Shown piece by piece: positions 1-11,968 of a stretch of 64,000 bases of DNA. The first letter of the stretch is position 1, and every line of letters starts with the position of its first letter. The DNA is from Sphingobium sp. EM0848 (GTDB lineage: Bacteria; Pseudomonadota; Alphaproteobacteria; Sphingomonadales; Sphingomonadaceae). Position numbers and translations under genes: made by a program. The stretch covers positions 744,001 through 808,000 of the forward strand of contig NZ_JABXWB010000001.1 in the NCBI RefSeq assembly GCF_013375555.1, read 5' to 3'. The notes beneath the pieces are model-generated. The model was not told the origin of the DNA. It did no database searches and worked only from the letters and a program-made list of their open reading frames with translations.

Positions 1-437
1 TCGAGCGCGACCACGGAACCATCGGGCAGCTTCACGCTGCGTCTGGTTGCACCGACCGTGGAATAGGAGCGGCTGTCGCCGATGGCCACCTTCGACATCA
101 ACGTCTGCGGGGCGCGATCGGGGCGGGGGCGGCTGAAACCGACCCAGCCCGCAACCCCCAGAGCGAGGACCAGGGCGGCGGAAATCGCGTAGATGCGCCA
201 CGGCGTTTCCGGGACGTAAGGGGTGCTGGCAGGAGCCGTGGACTTTTCATGGGCCAGAAATCGCCCGATGGCGAAGATTTCGCCGGCTCGATTATAAGCT
301 CCCAGATGGGCGGCTCCCAGCGAGAGCCATTTCTCGAACTCCGGGCGATACGTCTCGGCGTCCGGACCGCGCATCCGCGCGAACCACAAGCTCGCTTCCT
401 CAAGAAGCTGGTCCATACGCTCAGGCTCCGATGACAT
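1..437 (-). CDS. FecR-family anti-sigma/sensor protein, partial
   Basis: The visible 145 residues show the FecR plan: an N-terminal DUF4880-like helical segment (EASLWFARMRGPDAE near residue 13), a linker, one transmembrane helix at about residues 82-98 (IYAISAALVLALGVAGWVG), then the start of the periplasmic FecR domain (TRRSVKLPDGSVVAL). The gene leaves the window at position 1, so its C-terminus is not seen. It starts at ATG 437, seven bases after the stop of the sigma-factor gene, so the two are co-transcribed. FecR proteins pass a signal from an outer-membrane TonB receptor to the cognate ECF sigma factor. The receptor would be expected beyond the left edge. Confidence 0.85.
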   Translation of the reverse strand, partial: MSSEPERMDQLLEEASLWFARMRGPDAETYRPEFEKWLSLGAAHLGAYNRAGEIFAIGRFLAHEKSTAPASTPYVPETPWRIYAISAALVLALGVAGWVGFSRPRPDRAPQTLMSKVAIGDSRSYSTVGATRRSVKLPDGSVVAL

Positions 438-444
438 GCCGGTC

Positions 445-993
445 TCAGGCATCGAAGCCAATGGATTTGCTTATGCGCACGATTGCCTGGGCCACATGCC
501 ACTCCACGGTTCGAATGCTGATGCCAAGTTGATCGGCGATTTGACGATATCCGAATTCTTCCGCCCGATGCAGCAAATACACTTCCTTTGTCTTGGGCGG
601 AAGCCCGTCGATCGCCTTGCGATAGCGCTCGCGCATATCGCTGACCTCGGCGGCTACGTCCGGTGCTATCGGTTCCATTCCGCCTCCGATCTCCATTTGG
701 CTGGATCGCTCAGACCTTGCCCATGCTCGAACCCTGTCTGCCAGAAGATGGCGCACGATGCCATGCAGATAGGCGCCCGGGTTTGCTCGGGCTGCACCCG
801 AGGGCGAGGCCACGAGCCGCAGAAATGCCTCCTGAACGATATCGTTTCGATCCTCTTCCGCCCAGATCCGACGCTTGAGAAAGCGCCGCAATCGTGGAGC
901 CTCGATCCGGTAGACTTGATCGAACCCATCTGCATCAGCAGTCGCGTCGGCAGGGCTGCTGCTGGCCCTTGCCCGATTCCGATGTGGCAGCAT
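445..993 (-). CDS. FecI-type ECF RNA polymerase sigma factor
   Basis: This 182-residue protein has sigma-70 region 2 (FDQVYRIEAPRLRRFLKRRI...DIVQEAFLRLV, residues about 24-62) and region 4 with a helix-turn-helix (YRQIADQLGISIRTVEWHVAQAI, about 148-170). Size, order and the directly following fecR place it in the FecI group of extracytoplasmic-function sigma factors, which activate a TonB-dependent transporter gene when the matching FecR signals ligand binding. The first 20 residues are low complexity, so a later start is possible. The substrate cannot be told from this window. Confidence 0.87.
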   Translation of the reverse strand: MLPHRNRARASSSPADATADADGFDQVYRIEAPRLRRFLKRRIWAEEDRNDIVQEAFLRLVASPSGAARANPGAYLHGIVRHLLADRVRAWARSERSSQMEIGGGMEPIAPDVAAEVSDMRERYRKAIDGLPPKTKEVYLLHRAEEFGYRQIADQLGISIRTVEWHVAQAIVRISKSIGFDA

Positions 994-1102
994 GGGTCAA
1001 GATGCTGCCGGACGATCCGCGACGCGGATTGAATGAAGGTGAACATTTCTTGATAACATGACAAGGCCACCGATCGGCGGCGGGTCTATCTGTCCAATGC
1101 CT

Positions 1103-1127
1103 GAGCCCAACCATCAGGGATGGGCTC
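1103..1127. terminator. possible hairpin between sigma-factor and MarR genes
   Basis: GAGCCCA (1103-1109) pairs with TGGGCTC (1121-1127) over an 11-base loop. Only a weak T-run (CTTGT) follows on the plus strand. It lies between the MarR-like gene, transcribed leftwards, and the sigma-factor gene, so it may end MarR transcription. It is weak as an intrinsic terminator. Confidence 0.25.
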
Positions 1128-1207
1128 CTTGTCATGCCTGGTAGGTTAATCCTGCAACGGGTCCCAGCCAATTTTCCACGTTGCGTCATGAAGTTGCTTC
1201 AATTTTC

Positions 1208-1663
1208 TTACGCTTGCAAGCCTGAGTTTTTCAGGCCTCTTTCATGCGCCAATGGGCCGCCATTACCGAGCGCTGCCTTTGTCCGGGTCGGATTTTGCTG
1301 TGCGAGCGTAACGAGCTGATCGAAAAAGCTGTCCAGCTCCTCAATCGCCTCTGGGGTCAATTCGACGATTTTTCGGCGTCCGTCTTTGGGATCTCGATAG
1401 CATTGCAAAAGGCCAACCTCGACCATTCGATGAATGATCCTTTGGGAATTGCGCTCCGATTGGCTGGAGGCAGCCGTCAGCGCAGTCAATGACCTGGGTC
1501 GGGGGCGGAGATAGAGATCGAGCAGCATTTCGAACGCCGGTGCCGAGAACAGATCCCTTCCGAACCGCAGCATCATGAGATGATGCGCTTTCGATGCGAG
1601 ATTCGTCATCGCAATACGGTCGAGTGCAAATGTTGACCAATTTGTCTCATGCATCATCGGCAA
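1208..1663 (-). CDS. MarR-like winged-helix transcriptional regulator
   Basis: The 151-residue protein has a winged-helix core: FEMLLDLYLRPRPRSLTALTAASSQSERNSQRIIHRMVEVGLLQCYRDPKDGRRKIVELTPEAIEEL in pieces across residues 44-110. The recognition helix is SERNSQRIIHRMVEVGL and the wing carries the DPKDGRRKIVELT pattern typical of MarR proteins. It is the first gene of its own unit, with an AT-rich region upstream. A possible function is sensing a small ligand, but no target gene can be named. The first few residues (MPMMHE) offer three possible methionine starts. Confidence 0.7.
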   Translation of the reverse strand: MPMMHETNWSTFALDRIAMTNLASKAHHLMMLRFGRDLFSAPAFEMLLDLYLRPRPRSLTALTAASSQSERNSQRIIHRMVEVGLLQCYRDPKDGRRKIVELTPEAIEELDSFFDQLVTLAQQNPTRTKAALGNGGPLAHERGLKNSGLQA

Positions 1664-2090
1664 TGTTCCTTTTCTTGATCATGTTCCATTCACGATAAAT
1701 TGTTGAAAATGATTTTGGTTACAATTGGGCAATATTTCCTGATCGCTATGATTAGGTGGTTAGTGTTTGATCGGTTTAGTCGACAATGGTTCGGTGGAAA
1801 TTCGAATGAGTTTGTTATTGAATGCTTTGATATTCAAAAGATATTTGCAATATATTCGTTATATATTCCATGCGGTTCTCCGGCGTTCGATCAGCGAATG
1901 ATCGCACTTTTCAGCCGGTCATCTTGTAGATTCGTGCGCCAAAAGCGCGGCGAGGATTCGTTTGCGTCCATTCTCGATGCAGCGCTGCAGCGTCGCCTTA
2001 TCGCGGGACGGAGGGCACCTTGATCCAGAGGAGTTGACGCTCACCCGGTCAGGCGGCATCTGGGCTCGCGCTTCCACTACAAGGTATCAA
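1664..2090. other. AT-rich noncoding region
   Basis: About 430 bases without a convincing gene. The part from about 1680 to 1880 is strikingly AT-rich compared with the GC-rich surroundings and likely holds the promoter of the leftward MarR-like gene. No clear operator repeat or RNA gene was recognised. Confidence 0.4.
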
Positions 2091-2564
2091 ATGTCCGCCG
2101 TTGCCTCGCCCAAAGATCTTCGTCGGCAACTCATGCAGCTATGGTCTGCGGAAACGGATAAGCCCAAGGCGTTCATCTTTCTGGCGGTCCCGGGGCGGGT
2201 GCCGGGTGATGAACTCCGGCCGATCGCCGAGGAGCTTGGGCTTCAGCTCATCAACATTCACCTCAGCCAGGTGGTGACGCCTGAGCAGCATTTGCTGTTC
2301 ACCCAGGATAAGCCGCGGATGGTCGTCATGTCCGGGATCGACCGACTGACACCTGGCGAACGGGACGCCTTCGTTCGGCTCATTCATAATGGTCCCAGAA
2401 CGCTTCCCATCGTCCTATGTCCGGTCGATCTGCACCAGGCCCAAAGGATTGTCCGAGCCTGGGCGAGGCTGCGTGCCCTTGAGCAGGAGCAGGAAAGCCG
2501 GATGGCACGGTACGCGGCCGCAAAGGGCTCCAGCCCGCAGGCAGCAGTTCCCATTCGTGCATAG
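2091..2564 (+). CDS. hypothetical protein (157 aa)
   Basis: I do not recognise this family. The 157-residue protein starts at ATG 2091 (MSAVASPKDLRRQLMQLW). Residues about 25-105 alternate beta and helix (KAFIFLAVPGR, LGLQLINIHLSQV, KPRMVVMSGID, TLPIVLCPVDL), suggesting a Rossmann-like or nucleotide-binding fold, but no Walker or other catalytic motif is evident. The C-terminus is charged (ALEQEQESRMARYAAAKG). An upstream in-frame ATG at 1962 exists, but that stretch does not look coding. It converges on dnaE2, 18 bases away, so it is not part of the mutasome operon. Confidence 0.55.
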   Translation: MSAVASPKDLRRQLMQLWSAETDKPKAFIFLAVPGRVPGDELRPIAEELGLQLINIHLSQVVTPEQHLLFTQDKPRMVVMSGIDRLTPGERDAFVRLIHNGPRTLPIVLCPVDLHQAQRIVRAWARLRALEQEQESRMARYAAAKGSSPQAAVPIRA

Positions 2565-2582
2565 CCCGCCGTTGGTTCGCGT

Positions 2583-5845
<3,263 letters not shown>

Positions 5846-5846
<1 letters not shown>

Positions 5847-7663
5847 CAGCCAAAGACCCCATGCATGAACCAGCTGAGATTCCCCGTCTGCTCGTCGACG
5901 CCATCGCCCCGGCGGAACAGCCAGAAACGCTCGCCACCCTCTGCCTCGACCCGGAAATAGTCCCTGACCGCCCACATCTCCTGGGCATTGCGCCACCACT
6001 CGCCATGGATGCGCTCCGGGCCATCGCCGGCGATCACGCGATAAGGCTTGCCCCGCCAGACGAAGCGCCGGGGCGGATGGTCGGGCAGCAGCGCCACGAC
6101 ATTGGAGAGAAGCTCCGGCTTTTTAAGCATCCGTACCGGCCGTTTCCAGCCCGGCCAGCCCTTCGGCTTTGCCAAGGGACTTACACGCCGCACCGCGCGC
6201 TCGGGCACATCGCTTTCGTGGGAGGAGAGACGGAAGGGCGTATCAGGATCGATCCGGCCGGCAAGCTGATCGACAAGCGGTGCGATGTCAGGCGCGCGGT
6301 CGCCGGTGATAAGGCCGGCCTCCAGCATCTGCGCCTTCAATTCCTCGACGTGCGGGGCACCCAGCCTCATTACCTCGATGCCGAGGCCGGGGTCGATCCT
6401 CTCCACCCGCATGGTGAGCATTCGCTTGAGATGCTTTGCATCACGCGTGGCCCTGGCGGTGCCGATCGCGACGCGCTGCTCGCTCCCGTCGACAATCTGA
6501 CAGGCGAGATGTGCGGCACGCAGGCCAAGGCCGCGCTCCATCAGCAGGGCCACCAGATCGTCGACCAGATCACTGATCACCTGGTTGATGGTCTCCGCCG
6601 TACCGATCGGTTCGAGGAGCCGCCGCTCCACATGGGGCGCCTCGAAGGGGATGACGGGAACGATGGGTTCGGCGATCATTCCGCGCGCCTGATCGAGCCG
6701 TCGCACTGTGGTCAGGCCGAGTCGGCGGGCCATTGGTCCGCGGGGCATGGGATAGAGGTCGGCGATGCGTTCCAGGCCGAAGCGGGCGGCGGCTTCGAGT
6801 ACCCCCGGCTCTAGCCTCAGCGCGGAGAGCGGGAGATCAGCAATGGCCTGGGTCTCGCTGCCCTCCGCCAGAATGGTGACAGCCTCGCTGCCGTAGCGCG
6901 CGAGCGCGAAGGCAGCGCCGGGCGTGCCGGCGATCGCGATGCGGGCGGTGAATCCCAGGCGCTTGAGAAAGCCCAGTAGCCTTCGGCAGAAACGCTGCTC
7001 ACCGCCGAACAAATGGGTGGTGCCGGTCAAATCAAGCCACAGCCCGTCTGCGCCTGAGATGCAGGCCGTGGGCGTCCAATGGGCGACCGCGTGCAGCGCC
7101 AGCCGGTCGAGCCAGGCCTGATCGGCATCCGGCTCAGCGTCACGCACCTCAAGGTCGGTCACCAGAGCGCGCGCATGGGCGGCGGCCATGCCGGGACGAA
7201 GTCTGAGGTCTTGGGCGACCGGACAGGCCGAGGTCACGATGTCCCGCTGCCCGGACCGGGCGATCAGGATCATGGGTTGACCCCAGAGCGTTGCCCAGCT
7301 GAGAGCAGTGGCGGAAGCTCGGCTGCTGCCTCCTGCATTGGCCGGCATGGTCTTGAAAGGATGTTCCGTCGACTCGCTGCGTCGCCCCATCTCGCGCATC
7401 GTCGGGCGTTGATGGGCCGGGAGCGCCTCGAGATCCGCCTGGGTGGGCTTGCTTCCCAGCGTGCCGTCGCGCGCCCAGCGCGCGCCGGGACGCCAGCCGC
7501 CCGCCTTGGGGACAGAACAGGCGCCTGGGGTATCGTCGATCGGCGGCGGGAAACGCGGGGCGACCGGTGTCGGGGCCGGCTCAGGCAGCCTGGTGGGCCG
7601 CTCCAGCTGCCGCAACCGCTCTATCGGGAGCTGCGGCAGGTAGAGCGAGGCAACCCGTGTCAT
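5846..7663 (-). CDS. imuB: ImuB, inactive Y-family polymerase homologue of the mutasome
   Basis: The 605-residue protein starts [21 protein letters not shown], the usual ImuB N-terminus. It keeps the Y-family polymerase layout ([12 protein letters not shown] palm segment near residue 215, little-finger region [13 protein letters not shown] near 370), but the family is known to lack the catalytic acidic residues. ImuB acts as a hub linking DnaE2, the beta clamp and ImuA. It overlaps the 3' end of imuA by 83 bases and is coupled to dnaE2. A proline-rich insert (about residues 20-110) is longer than in many homologues. Confidence 0.93.
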
Positions 7664-8357
7664 CACACGCCTCGATTTCCAGAGAGAAAGGATTGCCGTT
7701 CCGTTGGCGGACCAGCTCAACCGCCCAGCGCGGTCGGCCAAGGCCGGCATGGGGGAGGGGGCTCGAAGGCGCGGTGCCGATGCGCCAGCGCGTCATGGCC
7801 GAGGAAAGGCCGCTCAAGGGGCAACGGTCGCGATGGCGGTGGCGGCGGAAGAGCAGCATCGGCGTCTTGCCGTCAGATGCTGCCAGCTGAAGCCGGCGGG
7901 TGGCGGTTTGGTCGGCGACTTTTACCTCAGCGACGACGCAGGCGAGAGACCCGTCGCGAAGGCCATCTTCGGCAAGCGCCAGAACTTCGGCATCCTTGCG
8001 ACCCTGCGCATAGAGAATCTTGTCGGGGCCGAGCCCAATCTGCTCCAAGCCCGGCGCATAAAGGTCGAACCGCGTCACGGCCCAGAGGATGGTGAAGCCA
8101 GGTTCTGCGGCAAAACGCGCGGCGATCCCGGCGGTGAACAGGGTGGCGCAGGCATCATCATTGAAGCTGGCCGACGCGGCCGCGACCTCATGCAGGCCCG
8201 CGCCGTCAAGGCCATGATCGGCCAGGCGCTCGTCAATCGCGGGCAGCCCGAAGGGCAGCGCCGGCCCGCGTTCTGCGCGAGCATTCGCCAGCTGTGCACG
8301 AAGCACGGCAAGCTGATCGACCCGGTTCTGGTCGAGGGGAGAGGGACAAACGGACAT
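7581..8357 (-). CDS. imuA: ImuA, RecA-like mutasome accessory protein
   Basis: This 258-residue protein is the first gene of imuA-imuB-dnaE2. Its N-terminal half resembles the RecA/SulA-like ImuA fold (LPFGLPAIDERLADHGLDGAGLHEVAA, residues about 34-60; FTILWAVTRFDLYAPGLEQIGLGPDKILY near 88-115). ImuA supports DnaE2-dependent translesion synthesis. The ATG at 8357 lies 18 bases from a perfect LexA box, so the operon is SOS-induced. The 83-base overlap with imuB is large but typical of this cassette. Confidence 0.9.
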   Translation of the reverse strand: MSVCPSPLDQNRVDQLAVLRAQLANARAERGPALPFGLPAIDERLADHGLDGAGLHEVAAASASFNDDACATLFTAGIAARFAAEPGFTILWAVTRFDLYAPGLEQIGLGPDKILYAQGRKDAEVLALAEDGLRDGSLACVVAEVKVADQTATRRLQLAASDGKTPMLLFRRHRHRDRCPLSGLSSAMTRWRIGTAPSSPLPHAGLGRPRWAVELVRQRNGNPFSLEIEACDDTGCLALPAAAPDRAVAAAGAAHQAA

Positions 8358-8375
8358 GGGAACAACGACTCAAAT

Positions 8376-8390
8376 GTTCCCTATATGTTC
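8376..8390 (-). promoter_or_regulatory. LexA box of the imuA-imuB-dnaE2 operon
   Basis: A perfect GTTC-N7-GTTC direct repeat, the alphaproteobacterial LexA site, has half-sites at 8376-8379 and 8387-8390. It sits just upstream of the imuA start at 8357. LexA binding here would repress the mutasome until DNA damage. Confidence 0.92.
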
Positions 8391-8441
8391 ATTTGAGTCT
8401 CAGGATTCGTCAAGCGGCATGAATCTCGGTTCGTCCGAGGC

Positions 8442-8861
8442 TTAGGCGAGGAGGCGGAGCGTGCTGGCATCGCGCTCGCCATCGAACCAACGTTCGAGGG
8501 CATCGTCGATGAGCGATGATGTTCTGGCCGCCTCGAAAAGCGTCAGGGACGAGCGCAGTTTCATCGCGTCAACCGAACCGAAGACGGCGACCGGGTCACT
8601 GTTCGTCAGTCCCTGAAGCGCTTTCACGCATTCCAGATAGCGCGGACCCAGCACCGGATGATCGAGATACGCGCGGGCTTCGGCGAGCGAGGCGATCCCA
8701 TAATAATGCGCGGTCGGGCTGTGGCCGAGGCCGCGAAGCTGCGGAAAAATGAACCACATCCAATGGCTGCGCTTCGCGCCGGCCCTGATCTCGGCAAGCG
8801 CTGTGTCGTAGCTTTTGGCCTGCGCCTCGACAAAGCGGGCAAGCGTTGCGTCAGCGGTCAT
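8442..8861 (-). CDS. DUF1810 family protein
   Basis: The 139-residue protein carries DUF1810 signatures: FVEAQAKSYDTALAEIRAGAKRSHWMWFIFPQL spans residues 10-42 in the family pattern, followed by GLGHSPTAHYYGIAS and HPVLGPRYLECV. The family is related to YbiA-like/NADAR-type folds, but its exact reaction is uncertain. Its ATG overlaps the stop of the SRAP gene by four bases (ATGA), so it is translated from the same SOS-controlled message. That context suggests a role in nucleotide or DNA-damage metabolism. Confidence 0.85.
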   Translation of the reverse strand: MTADATLARFVEAQAKSYDTALAEIRAGAKRSHWMWFIFPQLRGLGHSPTAHYYGIASLAEARAYLDHPVLGPRYLECVKALQGLTNSDPVAVFGSVDAMKLRSSLTLFEAARTSSLIDDALERWFDGERDASTLRLLA

Positions 8862-9481
8862 AGGAGCGCCTGCTGCGCGGGCGGCGCGCCATAGACCTGG
8901 ATCACCGGCAGGTTACCCTGCTTCAGCCAGCCCAGCACGTCTTTCGCCGGGACGGTGGGATCGAGCCAGTCGACCCACTGGTCGCGGGTGAGAGGGATGA
9001 TCTGGCGATGGTGATAGGGGGCAACATCGGGGCCGGCATCCATGGTGAGCATCGTGAACGCCTCGCCTGCCGGGCTCTCCCGCCAGATGCCAGCGATGCA
9101 GAACCAGTCATGGTCTTTCATGGTGAAAAGCCATTTGTCGAGCCGCTTGTCCTTGGGGCGAGGGACGACAGGGTCGGTAAACTCGTAGAAGCCGTCAGCC
9201 AGGATGAGGGCGCGATGCGATTTGAACGCCCGGCCTTCGGACCGGAAATTATAGACGGGCTTTCCGTTGTTTCCCGGCCAACTCCATCGCCGGTTGACCA
9301 GTTCGCCCATACCTCGCTCGCCTTCGACGCTGCGCACGATCGGCGCCATGTCGGTCATCCTGATATCATCGCGCGCCGGCACATTGGGCTTGCCATCGGG
9401 CATCTTGATCTTGATCTTGAGGTCCTCGAAATCCTCGACGATCGAGGCAATGTCGACCTTCAGGCGATAATCATTGCACAT
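8858..9481 (-). CDS. SOS response-associated peptidase (SRAP/YedK/HMCES family)
   Basis: SRAP proteins form a covalent thiazolidine link with abasic sites in single-stranded DNA, using Cys2. This 207-residue protein has Cys2 (MCNDY), the YNFRSE motif (Asn78, Arg80), the GFYEF motif with Glu100, and His157 in HHRQI, so all expected active-site residues are present. It is transcribed divergently from a second SRAP gene across a shared LexA box and is coupled to the DUF1810 gene downstream. Confidence 0.93.
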   Translation of the reverse strand: MCNDYRLKVDIASIVEDFEDLKIKIKMPDGKPNVPARDDIRMTDMAPIVRSVEGERGMGELVNRRWSWPGNNGKPVYNFRSEGRAFKSHRALILADGFYEFTDPVVPRPKDKRLDKWLFTMKDHDWFCIAGIWRESPAGEAFTMLTMDAGPDVAPYHHRQIIPLTRDQWVDWLDPTVPAKDVLGWLKQGNLPVIQVYGAPPAQQALL

Positions 9482-9520
9482 GAATCCTCCGCAAGTCGCT
9501 TCAGCTTGCCCTTCTCAATC

Positions 9521-9535
9521 GTTCGCTATATGTTC
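9521..9535. promoter_or_regulatory. LexA box in the divergent SRAP promoter
   Basis: A second perfect GTTC-N7-GTTC site has half-sites at 9521-9524 and 9532-9535. It lies 39 bases upstream of the minus-strand SRAP start and only five bases before the ATG of the plus-strand SRAP gene. One LexA dimer could control both units. Confidence 0.9.
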
Positions 9536-9540
9536 TCATC

Positions 9541-10059
9541 ATGGACTCGAAAGCAACACCCTTCGACTCCGACGCTCTCGGAAGTCGCCGTGCCATTATC
9601 CGGCGCAACCCCGATGATTGCCAAGAGATTGAGATGATCGAGGCGGCCTGGGGTTCCAACCCGCGTTTCAGCGATGGCGTCTCCTACGAGTTCATCCGGT
9701 CGGAAGGGAAAAACTTCCCGAGCAATCGCTGCCTCGTCCCGGCGTCGGAATTCCACATCCGTAACGGCGAGAAGAAATTCCGGGCCTTCCGGGAAGACGG
9801 CAATTTCTTCTATCTCGCCGCCATCTGGGAGCCGCCCATGGGCGACTGGCCGGTCAGTTACCGCATCCTTACGGTCGACGCGAACCCCGATGTCATCCGC
9901 TACCAGAGCCGGCACGGCGCGATCATCGAGCGGCGGCAGGTCATGCAATGGCTGGATTTCACGGTGCCCGAGGAGGAACTGTTGGCGACGCCGCCGGGCG
10001 ACATCTTCACGATCGAGGAAATCCTCACGAAGCCCGTGCAGACGAACTTTGCCCTTTGA
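9541..10059 (+). CDS. SRAP-family paralogue lacking the catalytic cysteine
   Basis: The 172-residue protein matches the second part of the SRAP fold: FIRSEGKNF (Arg53), LVPASEFH with Glu70, FYLAAIWE, YRILTVDANP and SRHGAII with His125. It lacks the MC start that supplies the abasic-site crosslinking Cys2, and the usual YN before RSE is replaced. No upstream start restores a cysteine, because the reading frame runs into the LexA box. It may be a DNA-binding or regulatory SRAP, or use other chemistry. It is followed by alkB 13 bases downstream in the same SOS unit. Confidence 0.8.
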   Translation: MDSKATPFDSDALGSRRAIIRRNPDDCQEIEMIEAAWGSNPRFSDGVSYEFIRSEGKNFPSNRCLVPASEFHIRNGEKKFRAFREDGNFFYLAAIWEPPMGDWPVSYRILTVDANPDVIRYQSRHGAIIERRQVMQWLDFTVPEEELLATPPGDIFTIEEILTKPVQTNFAL

Positions 10060-10072
10060 TCGGCATGATCCG

Positions 10073-10678
10073 ATGACCATGATGCTTCCACTCGATTTGC
10101 CGCTACCCACTCGCCATCGGGATGATCCGGTGCTGCCCGGGTTGCGCCAGCAGGACGATTTCATCACGGCCGACGAAGAGCGCGCCTTGATGACCGGGAT
10201 CGATCGTGCGGGCCTGACGCCCTTTCTTTTCCAACGGTGGACCGGCAAGCGGCTGACCAAAAGCTTCGGGTGGAGCTATGATTTTCAGACCGGCGTCTTC
10301 GCGCCGACCGAGCCTATTCCGGAATGGGTTACGCCCCTCAAGGCGCGCGCGGCGCGATTCGCGGGCCTGGCGCCGGACGATCTCGAGCAGCTGCTGCTGA
10401 TCCGCTATGATCCGGGCGCAGGGATCGGCTGGCATCGTGATCGCCCCGCTTTTGAGCATGTGATTGGGGTTTCGCTGGGTGAGCCGGCCACCATGCGCTT
10501 CCGGCGACGGATGGAGGCAGGGTTCAGACGCGCAAATGCGCCGCTCTTACCGCGCTCCATTTACCATTTGAGCGGCGAAGCGCGGCATGATTGGGAGCAC
10601 AGCATCGTCCCTATGGAGGCGTTGCGCTGGTCCCTGACATTTCGCAGCCTGAAGCTATGGCCCCCAGAGCGGCAATAG
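10073..10678 (+). CDS. alkB: AlkB-like Fe(II)/2-oxoglutarate dioxygenase
   Basis: AlkB-family enzymes remove alkyl groups from damaged bases by oxidative demethylation. The 201-residue protein has the iron ligands H121 and D123 in WHRD, a distal His (H176 in RHDWEH), and the 2-oxoglutarate-binding arginine region RWSLTFR near 185-191. NxYxxG-like RYDPGAGIGWH precedes the HxD motif. Start ATG 10073 was chosen; ATGs at 10079 and 10082 are alternatives. It follows the Cys-less SRAP gene and probably shares its LexA-controlled promoter. Confidence 0.9.
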   Translation: MTMMLPLDLPLPTRHRDDPVLPGLRQQDDFITADEERALMTGIDRAGLTPFLFQRWTGKRLTKSFGWSYDFQTGVFAPTEPIPEWVTPLKARAARFAGLAPDDLEQLLLIRYDPGAGIGWHRDRPAFEHVIGVSLGEPATMRFRRRMEAGFRRANAPLLPRSIYHLSGEARHDWEHSIVPMEALRWSLTFRSLKLWPPERQ

Positions 10679-10773
10679 AAAGGCACCTCGCCTGGAACCT
10701 CCCTCCTGTTCACCAGTTACTCACGCATCGGACCGCTTCATTTGCCCCCCGCTTAGGCGGTTCGATGATATTG

Positions 10774-10811
10774 CGGCCCGTCAACCATCCCCCCGGTTGG
10801 CGGGCCGTTTC
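10774..10811 (+). terminator. rho-independent terminator after alkB
   Basis: A 13-bp stem (10774-10786 with 10795-10807, one G-U pair) has an eight-base C-rich loop and is followed by TTT. It lies about 95 bases beyond the alkB stop and before the next gene. Confidence 0.65.
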
Positions 10812-10965
10812 TCCAGGCAGGAGCGCTTCACAGCTCGCTGGTCGGACAGCGTTGCCCCGGCTATCATGAAGCCCGGCGGTTGCGGTGACCTCATGCCCAA
10901 ACCGCACCAGATGCAATGTCAGCGTCTATCCGGTATTTCGATCGTGACGAGCCTTGGAGGTCATC

Positions 10966-11328
10966 ATGCGCCAAGAAAATGGGACCGACGATGAACGAGC
11001 CTATTTCGCGCTGGCCCTGGTAGAGCAATGCGTGCGCACCAGCTGTCTGGAAGATTTGCATTCCGGCGTGACGCCCAGTTCGGCGACAGGGGATTATAGC
11101 GACGTCAAAGTGGTGACGCCCTATGGAGAAATTCCCTGGAACGACCTTTCGCGGATATCCGACGTTGAGATGAAGGGGTTGATGATCGAGGTTACGAACC
11201 GGGTGTTCACCTTCCTGACGCATGCCGAGCATCTCCTGGAGCTTGGGCCGGCCGCGCGGTGGAACCGGCCGGAGCATGATCCCAATCTGCTGAAGACCGC
11301 GCAACGCCGGGCGACATTGCGCAAATGA
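10966..11328 (+). CDS. hypothetical protein (120 aa)
   Basis: I do not recognise the family. ATG 10966 is chosen because GGAGG sits five bases upstream (10956-10960). The protein is mostly helical and acidic in the N-terminal half (ERAYFALALVEQCVRTSCLEDLHSG), with a basic tail (TAQRRATLRK). It has no signal peptide or membrane segment. It stands alone between the alkB terminator and the leftward SRPBCC gene. Confidence 0.65.
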   Translation: MRQENGTDDERAYFALALVEQCVRTSCLEDLHSGVTPSSATGDYSDVKVVTPYGEIPWNDLSRISDVEMKGLMIEVTNRVFTFLTHAEHLLELGPAARWNRPEHDPNLLKTAQRRATLRK

Positions 11329-11445
11329 TCAAAACAGCCGCCGGGACGTTTGCTATCGAGTCATTGGAACGATGAGATCGCTGGTGTCCTCGACTGCGGC
11401 AACGAAAGGCCGCTCACCTTCAACCCGCCCGACCGCGGAAATGCC

Positions 11446-11910
11446 TCACTCGACGAGATTGGCCAGATTGCGCAAACTGGACGACATGCCCTCCCGGTGA
11501 TCGGTCTCGGAGATACCAGGAGGCACGTTCTCTGCGAGGAAGGTGACCTTGCTGCTGTTTCCTTTTTCACGCTCGATCGTGGTGGTGACCGTCATGGTTC
11601 CGGCAAAGGCTGGGTCATCGCTTTGAAACGTTACCGTCTCGACGATCTTCTGGTCAGGAATGAGATCGACGAACTCACCTTCGAAAACGTCCTCACCATC
11701 CCCGCTCTTCCCTTCAGCGCTCCCCTCCGAGTAGACGAAGGCCATGCGATAGCCTCCGCCAATCTTCGGAACAAAGCGTTCGATGCGAGCTGTCATGCCA
11801 CTGGGCGGACGCCAGGACGCGACGGCTTCCGCGTCCAGGAAAGCCCGATAGATGGCGCGCGGAGACGCGAGAATGGTGCGGGAAGCTCTATGGGTCTGCG
11901 AGTCGGACAT
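11446..11910 (-). CDS. SRPBCC (AHSA1/START-like) family protein
   Basis: The 154-residue protein has the Aha1/CalC-type START-like pattern: RTILASPRAIYRAFLDAEAVASWRPPSGMTARIERF at residues 11-46, GGGYRMAF, FEGEFVDLIPDQKIVETVTF, and TTIEREKGNSSKVTFLAENVP before a C-terminal helix. These small single-domain proteins bind hydrophobic ligands; the ligand here is unknown. A strong hairpin and a tiny ORF with an excellent ribosome site lie upstream on the same strand. Confidence 0.85.
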   Translation of the reverse strand: MSDSQTHRASRTILASPRAIYRAFLDAEAVASWRPPSGMTARIERFVPKIGGGYRMAFVYSEGSAEGKSGDGEDVFEGEFVDLIPDQKIVETVTFQSDDPAFAGTMTVTTTIEREKGNSSKVTFLAENVPPGISETDHREGMSSSLRNLANLVE

Positions 11911-11968
11911 AATGCCGACCTGTAAGGGGAGGGGACGGCAATCGGCAACTCGGGAACAGCAGATAAAC

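Noticed and set aside
9481..9541. An upstream start that would give the second SRAP a catalytic cysteine
   Set aside because: The in-frame sequence before 9541 contains the LexA box and no Met-Cys start.
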